Shown here: in pieces, positions 43,507 through 52,641 of the stretch | Numbering within the stretch: position 1 is the first letter of the stretch | Layout of the letters: the number at the start of each line of letters is the position of its first letter | Source of the DNA: Defluviimonas aquaemixtae | GTDB taxonomy: Bacteria > Pseudomonadota > Alphaproteobacteria > Rhodobacterales > Rhodobacteraceae | Direction: 5' to 3' | Length of the DNA: 64,000 nt | Assembly: GCF_900302475.1 (NCBI RefSeq) | Contig: NZ_OMOQ01000001.1 | Coordinates: 310,001-374,000 of the forward strand | Notes under the pieces: generated by a model | The model's database searches: none | What the model was told of the DNA's origin: nothing | Seen by the model: only the letters and a program-made list of their open reading frames with translations | Made by a program: the position numbers and the translations under genes

Positions 43507-45565
43507 CGGGCTGAGCTTGCGGCAGCGGCTGCTCTTGTTCTTCGCGGCGCTCGCCGTCGGATGCATGGCGGCGGTCGCGGGCGGCCTGTGGCTCGGCTAC
43601 GACCGGCTTGGCGATCCTTCGGCGCAGTCGGCCTTCGTGACCGCAGGCGCGGTGGCGGGCTTCGCGATCCTCGGGCTCTCCGCCTGGATCTGGCTTCTCT
43701 TCGACGACAATGTCGGCCGCGCGCTCGACCGGCTGGCGGCGGGCATGCGTGCGCAGGCCCACGCCGACAGCGCAGGCACCTTCGATGCCGCGCCGGGGCG
43801 CTATCTCGGCGACCTCGGCCCGGCCGCCACAGCCCTCTGCGAGACGCTTACCCACACGCGCTCGGCGCTCGCCGACGCGGTGGCGCGGGAAACAACGCGG
43901 CTTCAGGATGAGAAGGCGCGGCTCGAGACTCTCCTGTCCGACATTCCGGCGGGCGTGCTTCTCTGTTCGGGCGGCCATCAGCTCGTCTTTTACAATGGAA
44001 CCGCGGCCGACATGCTCGGCGCCGGGGGGACGGCCGGACTTGACCGGAGCGTCTTCGGCTCGCTGCGCGAGGCGCCGCTGCGCCACGCCTACGATCGGCT
44101 CCTGACGGCGCGCGACGAGGACGCGGTGTCGGACATTCTGGTCGCCACCAAGGAGGGCGCGCGGGTTCTTTCAGGTCGGATGCGGCTTCTCGAGGCGGGC
44201 GGCGCCGCGCCGGGCTACGTGCTGACCCTGCGCGACGTGACGCGCGATCTTCAGGCCCATGCCGGGCAGGACCGGCTTCTGGAAGAAATCTTCGACCGCA
44301 TCCGGCGCCCGGCGGCGAACCTTCAGACCGTAATCGGGGTTCTCGCCGAGGAGCCGGGCGGCGAAGCGCTGAACGCGGCGCTTCTCGAGGAGGTCGGCGC
44401 GCTCGCCCGGTCGGTGAATGAGCTGGCCGCGCGCTACGACGCGGCGCGGGGCAGCTGGACGCCGCTGCCGACGACCCGAGCTGCCGATCTGATCGACGGG
44501 TGCCGGGCGCGGCTTGAGGCGGTTGGCCTGACAATCGCGGCCGAGGGCGAGGAGATGATCCTGCGTTGCGACGGGTTCGAAATCGTAGCACTTCTGGCTT
44601 CGCTGGCCCGCCGCCTGGCCGGGACAGGCGACGCGCGCGACTTCCGGCTCACGCTCGGCGCGGACGGGGCGGGCGCGATGATCGAGCTTGGCTGGACGGG
44701 CGCGCCGCTATCGGTCGGTACGCTCGAAACCTGGCTTTCCGAACCAGTCGACCCCGCAATCGAGGAGGTGACCGGCCGATCCGTCCTGGCCGCCCACGCG
44801 ACCGAATGCTGGCCCGAAACGAGGGGCGGCGGCCAGGCCGTGCTTCTGCCGATCCGCGAGGCGCGCCGCGCCCAGGGCCGCGTCGCGCCGGTCGCGCGCC
44901 GGGTCGTCTACGATTTCGACCTCTTGTTCAAGCCGCAGCCGGCAGAGCTTACGGCGACGCCGCTTCGCGATCTGACATATGTGGTCTTCGATACGGAGAC
45001 GACGGGCCTTCTGCCCGAGGAGGGCGACGAAATCGTGCAGATCGCAGGGCTGAGGCTCGTCAACGGCCGCCGGGTCGCGGGCGAGGTCTTCGACATCCTC
45101 GTCGATCCCGGCCGGCCGATCCCGCCGAAGGCGACCAAGGTGCACGGCATATCGGACGCGATGGTAGAGAGCGCGCCGGCTGTCGGCGAGGCGCTGTCGC
45201 GGTTTCACATCTTTGCCGAGGGCGCCGTGTTGATCGCGCATAACGCGCCCTTCGACATGACTTTCCTGAGGCGCCGCGAGGCCGATATCGGCCTGGCCTT
45301 CGATCATCCGATCCTCGACACCGTTCTGTTGTCCGCGGTCGTCTATGGCCAGACCGAGAGCCACTCGCTAGACGCGCTGTCGCAGCGGCTCGGAATAACC
45401 ATCCCGGAAGAGGCGCGCCACACCGCGCTCGGCGACACGATCGCGACGGCGGATGCGTTCCTGAAGCTTCTGCCGATGCTCGAGGGGCGGGGGCTCGTCA
45501 CCTTCGGCGACCTGCTGGCCGAGGTCAGGAAGCACGGCCGCTTGCTCAGGGATCTGAACGCCTGA
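43499..45565 (+). CDS. Sensor-kinase-like protein fused to a DEDDh 3'-5' exonuclease
   Basis: A 688-residue protein. About 8-65 has two membrane helices, about 130-255 a PAS-like fold (PAGVLLCSGGHQLVFYNGTAADML), and about 258-450 a histidine-kinase-like core. In that core the H-box reads FDRIRRPAANLQTV, with Arg where the phospho-His should be, and the ATPase N-box and Gly loops are not recognisable. About 490-688 is a DnaQ-type exonuclease with all acidic residues: VFDTETTGL, HNAPFD, and HTALGDTIAT near the end. It overlaps the receiver gene by 8 bp. ATG 43499 is preceded by GAAGGGGCGGGAGGGG. Confidence 0.88.
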   Translation: MRDGLSLRQRLLLFFAALAVGCMAAVAGGLWLGYDRLGDPSAQSAFVTAGAVAGFAILGLSAWIWLLFDDNVGRALDRLAAGMRAQAHADSAGTFDAAPGRYLGDLGPAATALCETLTHTRSALADAVARETTRLQDEKARLETLLSDIPAGVLLCSGGHQLVFYNGTAADMLGAGGTAGLDRSVFGSLREAPLRHAYDRLLTARDEDAVSDILVATKEGARVLSGRMRLLEAGGAAPGYVLTLRDVTRDLQAHAGQDRLLEEIFDRIRRPAANLQTVIGVLAEEPGGEALNAALLEEVGALARSVNELAARYDAARGSWTPLPTTRAADLIDGCRARLEAVGLTIAAEGEEMILRCDGFEIVALLASLARRLAGTGDARDFRLTLGADGAGAMIELGWTGAPLSVGTLETWLSEPVDPAIEEVTGRSVLAAHATECWPETRGGGQAVLLPIREARRAQGRVAPVARRVVYDFDLLFKPQPAELTATPLRDLTYVVFDTETTGLLPEEGDEIVQIAGLRLVNGRRVAGEVFDILVDPGRPIPPKATKVHGISDAMVESAPAVGEALSRFHIFAEGAVLIAHNAPFDMTFLRRREADIGLAFDHPILDTVLLSAVVYGQTESHSLDALSQRLGITIPEEARHTALGDTIATADAFLKLLPMLEGRGLVTFGDLLAEVRKHGRLLRDLNA

Positions 45566-45600
45566 GGGGGCGCCGCCCCCATCCCCGCTGATGCGGGGAT
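45566..45600 (+). terminator. Double hairpin at the end of the acetate locus
   Basis: GGGGGCG-C-CGCCCCC (45566-45580) and ATCCCCGC-TGAT-GCGGGGAT (45581-45600) are two adjoining perfect hairpins right at and after the TGA of the exonuclease gene, followed by TCCCCCGAGGTATTTCGG. From memory, similar 'CCCCCGAGTATTT' intergenic sequences recur in Rhodobacterales genomes, so it may be a dispersed repeat that also ends transcription. Confidence 0.6.
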
Positions 45601-45636
45601 TCCCCCGAGGTATTTCGGCAATGAGGAAGTATGCGC

Positions 45637-46404
45637 TCAGGCGAAGGGATCTTCTTCGTAGCGCACGCCCGTGAGGTAAAGTCCCTCGGCCGGTGAAACC
45701 GGACCGCAGGCGGCGCGGCTGCGGGCATCAAGCGCCGATCTGACGTCGTCGGGAGTCCAAGCGCCCGCGCCCACGCGTTCGAGCGTGCCGACGATGGAGC
45801 GGACCTGGTTGTGGAGGAAACTGCGGGCGCGGAGGGCGAAGCGGAATTCGATCCCGTGCGGGATCACGTCCTCGGTGATCGTGATCTCGTCGAGCGTTTT
45901 CACCGGGGTCTTGGCCTGGCAGATCGTCGAGCGGAAGGTGGTGAAGTCGTAATGGCCGACGAGATGGGCCGCGCCCGCGCGCATCGCGTCCGCGTCGAGC
46001 GGGTTAAGGACGCGCCAGGCGAGGCCTGCGTCGTGGGTCAGGGGCGCGCGGCGGGCGATGAGGCGGAAGAGGTAGCGCCGCTCGACGGCCGAGAAGCGGG
46101 CGTGAAAATCGTCGTTCACGCGCGCAGCGGCGAGGACCGCGACCGGGGCGGGCTTGAGGTGGTAGTTCAGCGCCTCCGAGAGCCGGAATGGGTCCCAGTC
46201 GCGCGCGAGGTCGACATGCGCGACCTGGCCCGTCGCATGGACGCCAGCGTCCGTGCGGCCCGCCGCGGCGATGCCCTGCACGCCGGGTTCGAGCTTTCGA
46301 AGCGCCGCCTCGACCGCCTCCTGAACCGAGGGCTGGCCGGACTGCCGCTGCCAGCCCGAGAACGGGCCGCCGTGATACTCGACTTTCAGCGCGTAGCGGG
46401 GCAT
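45637..46404 (-). CDS. truA: tRNA pseudouridine(38-40) synthase
   Basis: A 255-residue enzyme that converts U38-U40 of tRNA anticodon arms to pseudouridine. It has the active-site motif [17 protein letters not shown] (catalytic Asp), RRYLFRL, and the C-terminal [24 protein letters not shown] 46404 ([13 protein letters not shown]) has GGGAAGG upstream; the frame stays open beyond it but without coding sense. It converges on the acetate locus. Confidence 0.94.
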   Translation of the reverse strand: MPRYALKVEYHGGPFSGWQRQSGQPSVQEAVEAALRKLEPGVQGIAAAGRTDAGVHATGQVAHVDLARDWDPFRLSEALNYHLKPAPVAVLAAARVNDDFHARFSAVERRYLFRLIARRAPLTHDAGLAWRVLNPLDADAMRAGAAHLVGHYDFTTFRSTICQAKTPVKTLDEITITEDVIPHGIEFRFALRARSFLHNQVRSIVGTLERVGAGAWTPDDVRSALDARSRAACGPVSPAEGLYLTGVRYEEDPFA

Positions 46405-46524
46405 GACCTTCCCTATCCGGTTCCGCACGCGGCGAAAAGGGCGTCCTCCACGGCCCCCTACACAGGCGCGCAGGTCGCGCCTATCTTGGGCCAACGGCAA
46501 GAAATCGGACGGCGGGGGCAGGAC

Positions 46525-47943
46525 TTGGTCATCGGGAATATCGCGGACAGGGTGATTCACGGCGTCGAAGGCATCGGCGCAGGCTTCAGCGAGGCGTTCT
46601 TCGAGCCGGTGATCCGGCTCGGCGTGACCGGGCTCAGCCGCGCGGGCAAGACCGTGTTCATCACCTCGCTCGTCGCCAACCTGCTCGACCGGGGCCGCAT
46701 GCCGGGCCTGCGCGCCGCCGCCGAGGGGCGGATCGTCTCGGCCTTCCTCCAGCCCCAGCCCGACGACACCGTGCCGCGCTTCGACTACGAGGCGCATCTG
46801 GCCGCGCTAACGGGCCCCGAGCCCTTTTGGCCCGAGGGGACGCGGTCGGTGAGCGAGTTGCGCCTGTCGTTCCGGCTGCGCGAGAGCGGCCTTCTGGGCA
46901 TGTTCCGCGGGCCGCGGACCCTGCATCTCGACATCGTCGACTATCCCGGCGAGTGGCTTCTGGACCTGTCGCTGATGGACGAGACCTATGCCGGCTGGTC
47001 CGGGGCCGTCCTGGAGCGGCTCGAGGGCCGGTCGGAGGCCAAGGCGTTCCTCGCCGCCGCCCGCGCCGCCGACCAGCAGGCCGAGCTCGACGAGGTCGCG
47101 GCCAAGGCGCTGGCTGCGGAGTACACCGCCTGTCTAAGCTCGATGCGCGCGGCCGGCTACTCGGACTGTACGCCGGGGCGGTTCCTTCTGCCCGGCGATC
47201 TCGCCGGCTCGCCGGTCCTGACCTTCGCGCCCCTGCCGGAGACGGGCGGGCGGGCGCCGCGAGGATCGCTCCGACGCGAGATGGAGCGGCGGTTCGAGGC
47301 CTACAAGGCGCAGGTCGTCACCCCCTTCTTCCGCGATCATTTCTCCCGGATCGACCGGCAGGTCGTTCTCGTGGATCTTCTCGGCGCCATCCATGCCGGG
47401 CCGCCCGCCGTGGAAGATCTGCGCCGCGCCATGACGGGCATCCTTGGCGCCTTCCGGCCAGGGCGGACGAGCTGGCTGGGCGGGCTTCTCGGCATGAGCC
47501 GGGTCGAACGCATCCTCTTCGCCGCGACCAAGGCCGACCATCTGCACCACACCGAGCATGCCAAGCTGACCCAGATCATGGCCGCGCTGATGCGCGAGGC
47601 GAAGGACCGGGCCGATTTCGCAGGCGCGGACACGGCGGCGATGGCGATCGCCGCGCTCCGCGCCACGGTGGAGGAGACCGTGAGCCACAAGGGCGGCGCT
47701 CTCGACTGCGTGCGCGGACGGCTTCGCGCCGATGGGCGGGAGGCGGCGTTCTATCCGGGCGAGCTGCCCGACAATCCCGCCGCGCTTCTGGCGCCGGCAC
47801 GCGAGGGCGCGCCGGACTGGCTCGGCGCCGATTATGAGGTGATGGAATTCGCGCCGACGCCGCTGACGCTCCGCCCCGGGGAAGGGCCACCGCATATCCG
47901 ACTCGACCGAGCGGCAGAATTCCTGATCGGAGACCGGCTGTGA
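46525..47943 (+). CDS. YcjX-like P-loop protein (DUF463)
   Basis: A 472-residue GTPase-like protein with Walker A in [49 protein letters not shown], and [12 protein letters not shown] (T/N-K-x-D-like), as in YcjX. The role is unclear; E. coli ycjX is in the phage-shock-related ycjXF pair. No ATG lies near the expected N-terminus. TTG 46525 ([21 protein letters not shown]) fits where the family begins and has a G-rich stretch upstream. It is followed by a short GTGA-overlapping ORF and then the ycjF-like gene. Confidence 0.88.
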   Translation: MVIGNIADRVIHGVEGIGAGFSEAFFEPVIRLGVTGLSRAGKTVFITSLVANLLDRGRMPGLRAAAEGRIVSAFLQPQPDDTVPRFDYEAHLAALTGPEPFWPEGTRSVSELRLSFRLRESGLLGMFRGPRTLHLDIVDYPGEWLLDLSLMDETYAGWSGAVLERLEGRSEAKAFLAAARAADQQAELDEVAAKALAAEYTACLSSMRAAGYSDCTPGRFLLPGDLAGSPVLTFAPLPETGGRAPRGSLRREMERRFEAYKAQVVTPFFRDHFSRIDRQVVLVDLLGAIHAGPPAVEDLRRAMTGILGAFRPGRTSWLGGLLGMSRVERILFAATKADHLHHTEHAKLTQIMAALMREAKDRADFAGADTAAMAIAALRATVEETVSHKGGALDCVRGRLRADGREAAFYPGELPDNPAALLAPAREGAPDWLGADYEVMEFAPTPLTLRPGEGPPHIRLDRAAEFLIGDRL

Positions 47944-48146
47944 GTGCGGAGCGGCGCAGCGCGATTGAGCTACCGGTTGAAAGCGCTCCGCCGCAGGTTG
48001 GAGGGCGGAAAGGGCGACTCAGTAATTTCCGTTATCTGATCAGTATACCCTTCAGATTTGAAATTTATGCAAACAATATTGCATATTTCGAACATTATTC
48101 ACGTTCCGGTGCGTCGAAACGCGATGCGGCCGATGAATCGAGGTGA
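47940..48146 (+). CDS. Small ORF in the AT-rich ycjX-ycjF spacer, doubtful
   Basis: GTG 47940 overlaps the ycjX stop (GTGA), and the frame gives 68 residues ending 3 bp before the ycjF-like ATG. The first 25 residues ([21 protein letters not shown]) resemble the acidic/Pro start of YcjF-like proteins. The rest is read from the AT-rich part and is unlike anything I know. It may be a true coupled peptide, or a remnant of an earlier ycjF start separated by an insertion. Confidence 0.35.
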   Translation: MSAERRSAIELPVESAPPQVGGRKGRLSNFRYLISIPFRFEIYANNIAYFEHYSRSGASKRDAADESR

Positions 48147-48149
48147 GCC

Positions 48150-49175
48150 ATGACGAAACCGAAGGGGCCAGTGCTGATCGAAATGGAATCTCCTCCTGGG
48201 GAAGGACCGCACAGCGCGCCGCCAGTGCCCGAGGTCACGCCGGGCGCGCCGGAGGGGCGGGCGATGCAGACGGTCGCGGCCTTCGCCGCTCGGCCGCGCT
48301 CGAAGCTCGGCCGTTTCTTCTGGGGCGCGGCGGCGGCGCTCTTTGGCTTCGTGCTGTCGGTCGCGGCCTGGCGTTTTGTCGAGGGGCTCTTCGCAGCCAA
48401 CCCGCTCCTTGGCTGGGCGGCGGCGGTGCTGGTCGCGGCCTTCGTCCTCGCGGCGGTTCTCCTAGCGCTCAGGGAATGGGTCGCCTATGCGCGGCTCGCG
48501 CGGCTTGACCGGGTCCATCAGGCGGCACTCGATGCGGTGGGGTCGGGCGACTTGGCCGCCGCCGGGCGGGTGACGGACAGGCTCGCCGCGCTCTATGCCG
48601 GACGGCCGGATACCGAATGGGGCCGGGCGCGGCTGGCTGAGCGGCGGGGCGACGTGTTCGACGCGGACGCGCTTCTGGCGCTGGCCGAGGCCGAGTTGAT
48701 GACGCCGTTGGATCGCGCGGCGCGGACCGAGGTCGAGGGCGCGGCGCGGCAGGTCGCGACCGTCACCGCGATCGTGCCCATCGCGCTCGCCGACGTGGCG
48801 ACCGCCTTGGTAGCCAACCTGCGCATGATCCGCCGCATTGCCGAAATCTACGGCGGCCGCGCGGGCACGTTCGGAAGCTGGCGGCTGATGCGCACGGTCC
48901 TTACGCACCTCGTCGCGACCGGCGCGGTGGCGGTCGGCGACGACCTGATCCAGTCGGTCGCGGGCGGCGGGCTACTCTCGAAACTCTCGCGCCGCTTCGG
49001 CGAGGGCGTCATCAACGGTGCGCTGACCGCGCGGGTGGGTCTTGCGGCGATCGAGGTCTGCCGGCCGCTGCCCTTCTCGGCGCTTCCGAAGCCGCGCGTG
49101 ACCAACATTGTCAAGCGCGCGCTGACCGGGCTCTTCACCGCTGGCAGGCCCGACGCGGCAGAGGGGAAATCCTGA
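48150..49175 (+). CDS. YcjF-like (TIGR01620/DUF697) membrane protein
   Basis: A 341-residue protein with a Pro-rich disordered N-terminus (about 1-50), two helices (about 58-108), a helical linker, and a DUF697-like C-terminus (VATVTAIVPIALADVATALVANLRMIRRIAEIYGGRAGTFGSWRLMRTV). This is the TIGR01620 family, which pairs with YcjX. The molecular role is unknown. An AT-rich spacer of about 200 bp separates it from ycjX, unlike the close spacing usual for this pair. Confidence 0.87.
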   Translation: MTKPKGPVLIEMESPPGEGPHSAPPVPEVTPGAPEGRAMQTVAAFAARPRSKLGRFFWGAAAALFGFVLSVAAWRFVEGLFAANPLLGWAAAVLVAAFVLAAVLLALREWVAYARLARLDRVHQAALDAVGSGDLAAAGRVTDRLAALYAGRPDTEWGRARLAERRGDVFDADALLALAEAELMTPLDRAARTEVEGAARQVATVTAIVPIALADVATALVANLRMIRRIAEIYGGRAGTFGSWRLMRTVLTHLVATGAVAVGDDLIQSVAGGGLLSKLSRRFGEGVINGALTARVGLAAIEVCRPLPFSALPKPRVTNIVKRALTGLFTAGRPDAAEGKS

Positions 49176-49231
49176 CTTCCGTTCCGCGGCTTCCGGGTTA
49201 GAAAGGGCGCAAGGGGCAGGAAGGGGCAGCG

Positions 49232-52018
49232 ATGGAAGGTCTTCTCGTTTTGGCGGCGCTGGCTGTGCTGGCGATTCCGGTCGCCGTCGTCGTGCTCCTG
49301 ATCTCGGTCTCGCGCCTTAAGGCGCGCGTGGCAAAGCTCGAACGCGCGCTGACGGAGCAGGCGAGAACGGTGCGTGACATCCTCACCCGCCCCGCCGCAC
49401 CTCGGCCAGAGACATGGCAGGCTGACAGGCCCGCCGATGAGAGCGCGGCCGAGCCGACACCCGCGCCCGAACGCACCGCCGTGCTCCCCGAGACGCTGGC
49501 CGCCGAAGTCCCGCCCACGGGGGCCGACGCGCGGAGTGCCGAACCCGCAGGTCCCGCCAAGGGACCGTGGGCCGAACCCGTGCCATCCGCTCCTACGCTC
49601 CGGCAGACGCGTGGCGGCGGCGGGGCCGCGGCGCTCGGCGCCTGGCTGCGGGAGAACTGGGTGTACGCGATCTCGGCCCTGTCGCTCGCGCTGGCTGGCG
49701 TGTTCTTCGTGCAATACGGCGCCGAGAGGGGGCTATTGCCGCCCGAGGCGCGCGTGACTGCCGCCCTCCTCTTCGGCCTCGCGCTGGTCGCCGTCGGGGA
49801 ATGGCTGCGCCGCCGCTACGGCGATGACGAACGCTCGAGCACGGCCTATCTGCCCTCCGCCTTTTCCGGGGCGGGGATCGTGTCGATCTTCGCAGGCGTT
49901 CTGGCCGCCCGTCAGCTCTATGGGCTGATTGGGTCCGAACTCGCCTTCGCGGGCTTCGTCGCAGCCGCCGCGCTCGCCATGATCCTCGGCTGGTTCCACG
50001 GGCCGTTCCTCGCCGCCTTCGGCCTGATCGGCGCCACTGCCGCGCCTTTCCTCGTCGGCGGCGACAGCGAGGCGCCCTATTGGCTCTACGCGTATTTCGC
50101 GCTTATCGCGGCGGCCGGGCTCGGCGTCGATACGATCCGGCGCTGGGCCTGGCTGTCGGTTCTGTCGCTCATCCTCGCCTACGCGGGCGGCTGGTTCGTC
50201 TTTGCGGGAACCGGCGGGGCCGGCTGGGCGGCGCTGATGTTCGCCGTCATTCCGGGACTCGCGATCTGCATCCCGGCCCGGGGGTTGCTGCCCGACCATG
50301 CGGGCGCGATGTTGGCCGAGGCGCTGGTGTGGAAGCGGCCCCTGCAGTTCCCGACGCTGCTTGCGGGCGGCGGGGTGCTGGCGTCTACGGCGCTTCTTAC
50401 GCTCCTGCCGACCGAGAACGGTGCGGAAAGCACTCTGGTCTTCCTGTGCCTCGCCGTCCTCGCACTGGCGTTGACCGTCTGGTCCGGGGCGGCGCGCGCG
50501 ATCTCTGACCTCACCGCCCTGCCGGTCGCCGGGTTCCTCCTGCGCCTCGTGATCGAGGCGGTGGAGCGCGGCCCGCTCGCCCGCGATTATGCTGCCGCCG
50601 CCATCGTCTTCCGCGCGCCCGAGACCGCGGGCCCCATGACCGCGACGCTCCTTCTTGGGCTCGCCACGGCGGTGACCCTGGCGGCGGCCTGGGCGAGCGG
50701 GGCCGCGGGCCGGCTGAAGCCCTTCTGGGCCGTGGGCGCGGCATTGGCAGCCCCGCTCGCCGCCGTGGTGCTGGAGATCTTCTGGACGCCCGCCGCCGTG
50801 ACAGGCTCCTACGCTTGGGCGCTCCACGTCATCGCGCTCGCCGCGCTGATGGTGGCGCTCGCAACCGCTTTCGCCCGCGCCGACGGCCAAGACCGGCGCC
50901 GCGCGGCCTACGCGACGCTGTCGGCGCTGTCGCTCATCGCGCTTGCCCTGTTTCTCATCACGACGAAGGGTGCGCTGACGCTCGCGCTCTCGGCGCTCGT
51001 CGTCGTCGCCGCACTCATCGACCGGCGCTTCCGGCTACCGGAGATGTCGCTCTTCATCCAGGCCGGGGCGGTCGCGTTGTCGTGGCGGCTGATCGTCGAT
51101 CCGGGGTTGTTCTGGGCGATCGAGCGCGCCGCGTTGTGGGAGGCGCTCGCCTCCTATGGCGGCGCGGCGGCCGCGATGGCGGTGGTCCTCTGGGCGCTGG
51201 CGGGACTCGGCCGCCGGGGCGCGAATGTCTTCGCCGAAAGCGCGGGTGCGGGCTTTTCCGCGCTTCTGGCCAACGTCCTCCTGACCCGGTGGCTGACGGG
51301 CGAGGGGATGGGCGATGCCGTCCTGTCGCACTGGGCGCTCAGCCTCAATGCGACGCCGTGGATCGTGCTCATGCTCGTCCAGCTTTACCGGCTAAAGCTC
51401 GGAGGCGCGCTCAGTTGGCTGCGCTGGGCGATCGCCGGGGGTGCCGGGCTGATCGCGCTCGGGGGGCTTCTCCTCGCGGCGGGACTGGCCAATCCGGCGA
51501 TCGGCTGGAACAGCGGGCCGGAAACGCTGGTGCGCGGGCCTTTCGTGCTCGACACGCTCTTCGTCGCCTACGCGCTGCCCGGGCTCCTGCTTCTGGCCGC
51601 GCGGGTGCGGCTCGGTCATTTGAGGCGTTGGCTGCTTCTCGGCCTTGCCGGGATCGGGGGGGCGCTGGTGGCGCTTTACGCGGGGCTCGAGATCCGGCGC
51701 TTCTGGCGCGGTGACGACCTGACGGTGCCGGGCGTCACGCAGGCCGAGCTTTACAGCTACACGATCGCGATGATGGTGGTGGGCGCGGGGCTACTCTACC
51801 AGGCGATCGCGCGGCGGTCCCAAAGCCTCAGGCGCGTCGCGATGGCGGTGATCGCGCTCACCATCGCCAAGGTGTTCCTGATCGACATCTCGGGTCTCAC
51901 TGGCCTCACGCGCGTCTTCTCGTTCCTCGCGCTCGGCCTGTCGCTCGCCGGTCTCGCCTGGCTAAACCGCTGGGCTGCCGGGCGGCAGGGTGAGGGGGAA
52001 GCGGGTAGCGCGGGTTAG
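49232..52018 (+). CDS. DUF2339 polytopic membrane protein
   Basis: A 928-residue protein. An N-terminal helix (LLVLAALAVLAIPVAVVVLLI) and a coiled-coil (SRLKARVAKLERALTEQARTV) are followed by a Pro/Ala-rich linker to about 130. After that come 20 or more membrane helices to the C-terminus, with GAWLRENWVYAISALSLALAGVFFVQYGAERGLLPPEARV as the DUF2339 core. The function is unknown; a transport or cell-envelope role is only guessed from topology. It ends 4 bp into the convergent truncated haemoglobin gene. Confidence 0.87.
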   Translation: MEGLLVLAALAVLAIPVAVVVLLISVSRLKARVAKLERALTEQARTVRDILTRPAAPRPETWQADRPADESAAEPTPAPERTAVLPETLAAEVPPTGADARSAEPAGPAKGPWAEPVPSAPTLRQTRGGGGAAALGAWLRENWVYAISALSLALAGVFFVQYGAERGLLPPEARVTAALLFGLALVAVGEWLRRRYGDDERSSTAYLPSAFSGAGIVSIFAGVLAARQLYGLIGSELAFAGFVAAAALAMILGWFHGPFLAAFGLIGATAAPFLVGGDSEAPYWLYAYFALIAAAGLGVDTIRRWAWLSVLSLILAYAGGWFVFAGTGGAGWAALMFAVIPGLAICIPARGLLPDHAGAMLAEALVWKRPLQFPTLLAGGGVLASTALLTLLPTENGAESTLVFLCLAVLALALTVWSGAARAISDLTALPVAGFLLRLVIEAVERGPLARDYAAAAIVFRAPETAGPMTATLLLGLATAVTLAAAWASGAAGRLKPFWAVGAALAAPLAAVVLEIFWTPAAVTGSYAWALHVIALAALMVALATAFARADGQDRRRAAYATLSALSLIALALFLITTKGALTLALSALVVVAALIDRRFRLPEMSLFIQAGAVALSWRLIVDPGLFWAIERAALWEALASYGGAAAAMAVVLWALAGLGRRGANVFAESAGAGFSALLANVLLTRWLTGEGMGDAVLSHWALSLNATPWIVLMLVQLYRLKLGGALSWLRWAIAGGAGLIALGGLLLAAGLANPAIGWNSGPETLVRGPFVLDTLFVAYALPGLLLLAARVRLGHLRRWLLLGLAGIGGALVALYAGLEIRRFWRGDDLTVPGVTQAELYSYTIAMMVVGAGLLYQAIARRSQSLRRVAMAVIALTIAKVFLIDISGLTGLTRVFSFLALGLSLAGLAWLNRWAAGRQGEGEAGSAG

Positions 52019-52422
52019 ACGAGCCTCGGCACCCCTCCCGGCAGGGTGGCCGTCTCGACCAGCCCGTAGCGCATCCCGCGCCCGATCCGGTGGGCGAGCG
52101 CCGACCAGGCCGCCGCCGTCGCGGGCTCAAGCTCGCGCGCCAGCACTGCGTCGAAAAGCTCGAGCCAGGCGTCGAACATACCTGGCCGGACATTGCCGGC
52201 CCGGCGATGCACCTCCATCGGATTTCCGTCGTAGCTGCGTTCGTAGAGGATGGCGTTGCGCCAGAAGCCAGCGATCTTCGCTTCGTGCGCGGGCCAGTCC
52301 GTGACATGGGTCGCGAAGACCGGCCCGAGGCCGGGATGGGCGCGGATGGCGGCGTAGAAGACGGCCACGATGCGGTCGATCTCTTCGGGCGTGACGCGAA
52401 AGCGCGGGGGGAGGGCGGTCAT
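52015..52422 (-). CDS. Group III truncated haemoglobin
   Basis: A 135-residue globin: RFRVTPEEIDRIVAVFYAAIRAHPGLGPVFATHVTDWPAHEAKIAGFWRNAILY, then the Pro/Met-rich PMEVHRRAGNVRPGMFDAWLELFD carrying the conserved F8 His (VHRR) and a C-terminal helix. Group III truncated globins bind O2 or NO tightly and are linked to nitrosative or redox stress. ATG 52422 has AAGGA eight bases before. The frame overlaps the DUF2339 stop by 4 bp at its end. Confidence 0.88.
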   Translation of the reverse strand: MTALPPRFRVTPEEIDRIVAVFYAAIRAHPGLGPVFATHVTDWPAHEAKIAGFWRNAILYERSYDGNPMEVHRRAGNVRPGMFDAWLELFDAVLARELEPATAAAWSALAHRIGRGMRYGLVETATLPGGVPRLV

Positions 52423-52641
52423 GCGGCCATCCTTGCGTCCGCGCGGGCTCCGACGCAAGGGACGCTTTGCCGCGCCTCTTTACCATCAACCGGCGCCTCC
52501 TTATAAGCCCGTGCCATGAGGCGCATATCCGCGATCATCATTCGAATTACCGGCCCGGCGTGCTGATCCTACAGGCGCCGGGAACAGGCGTTTGAATTTC
52601 CGCGCCGCCCCATCCAGAAGCTAGTCCGAGGACCGCCCGAG

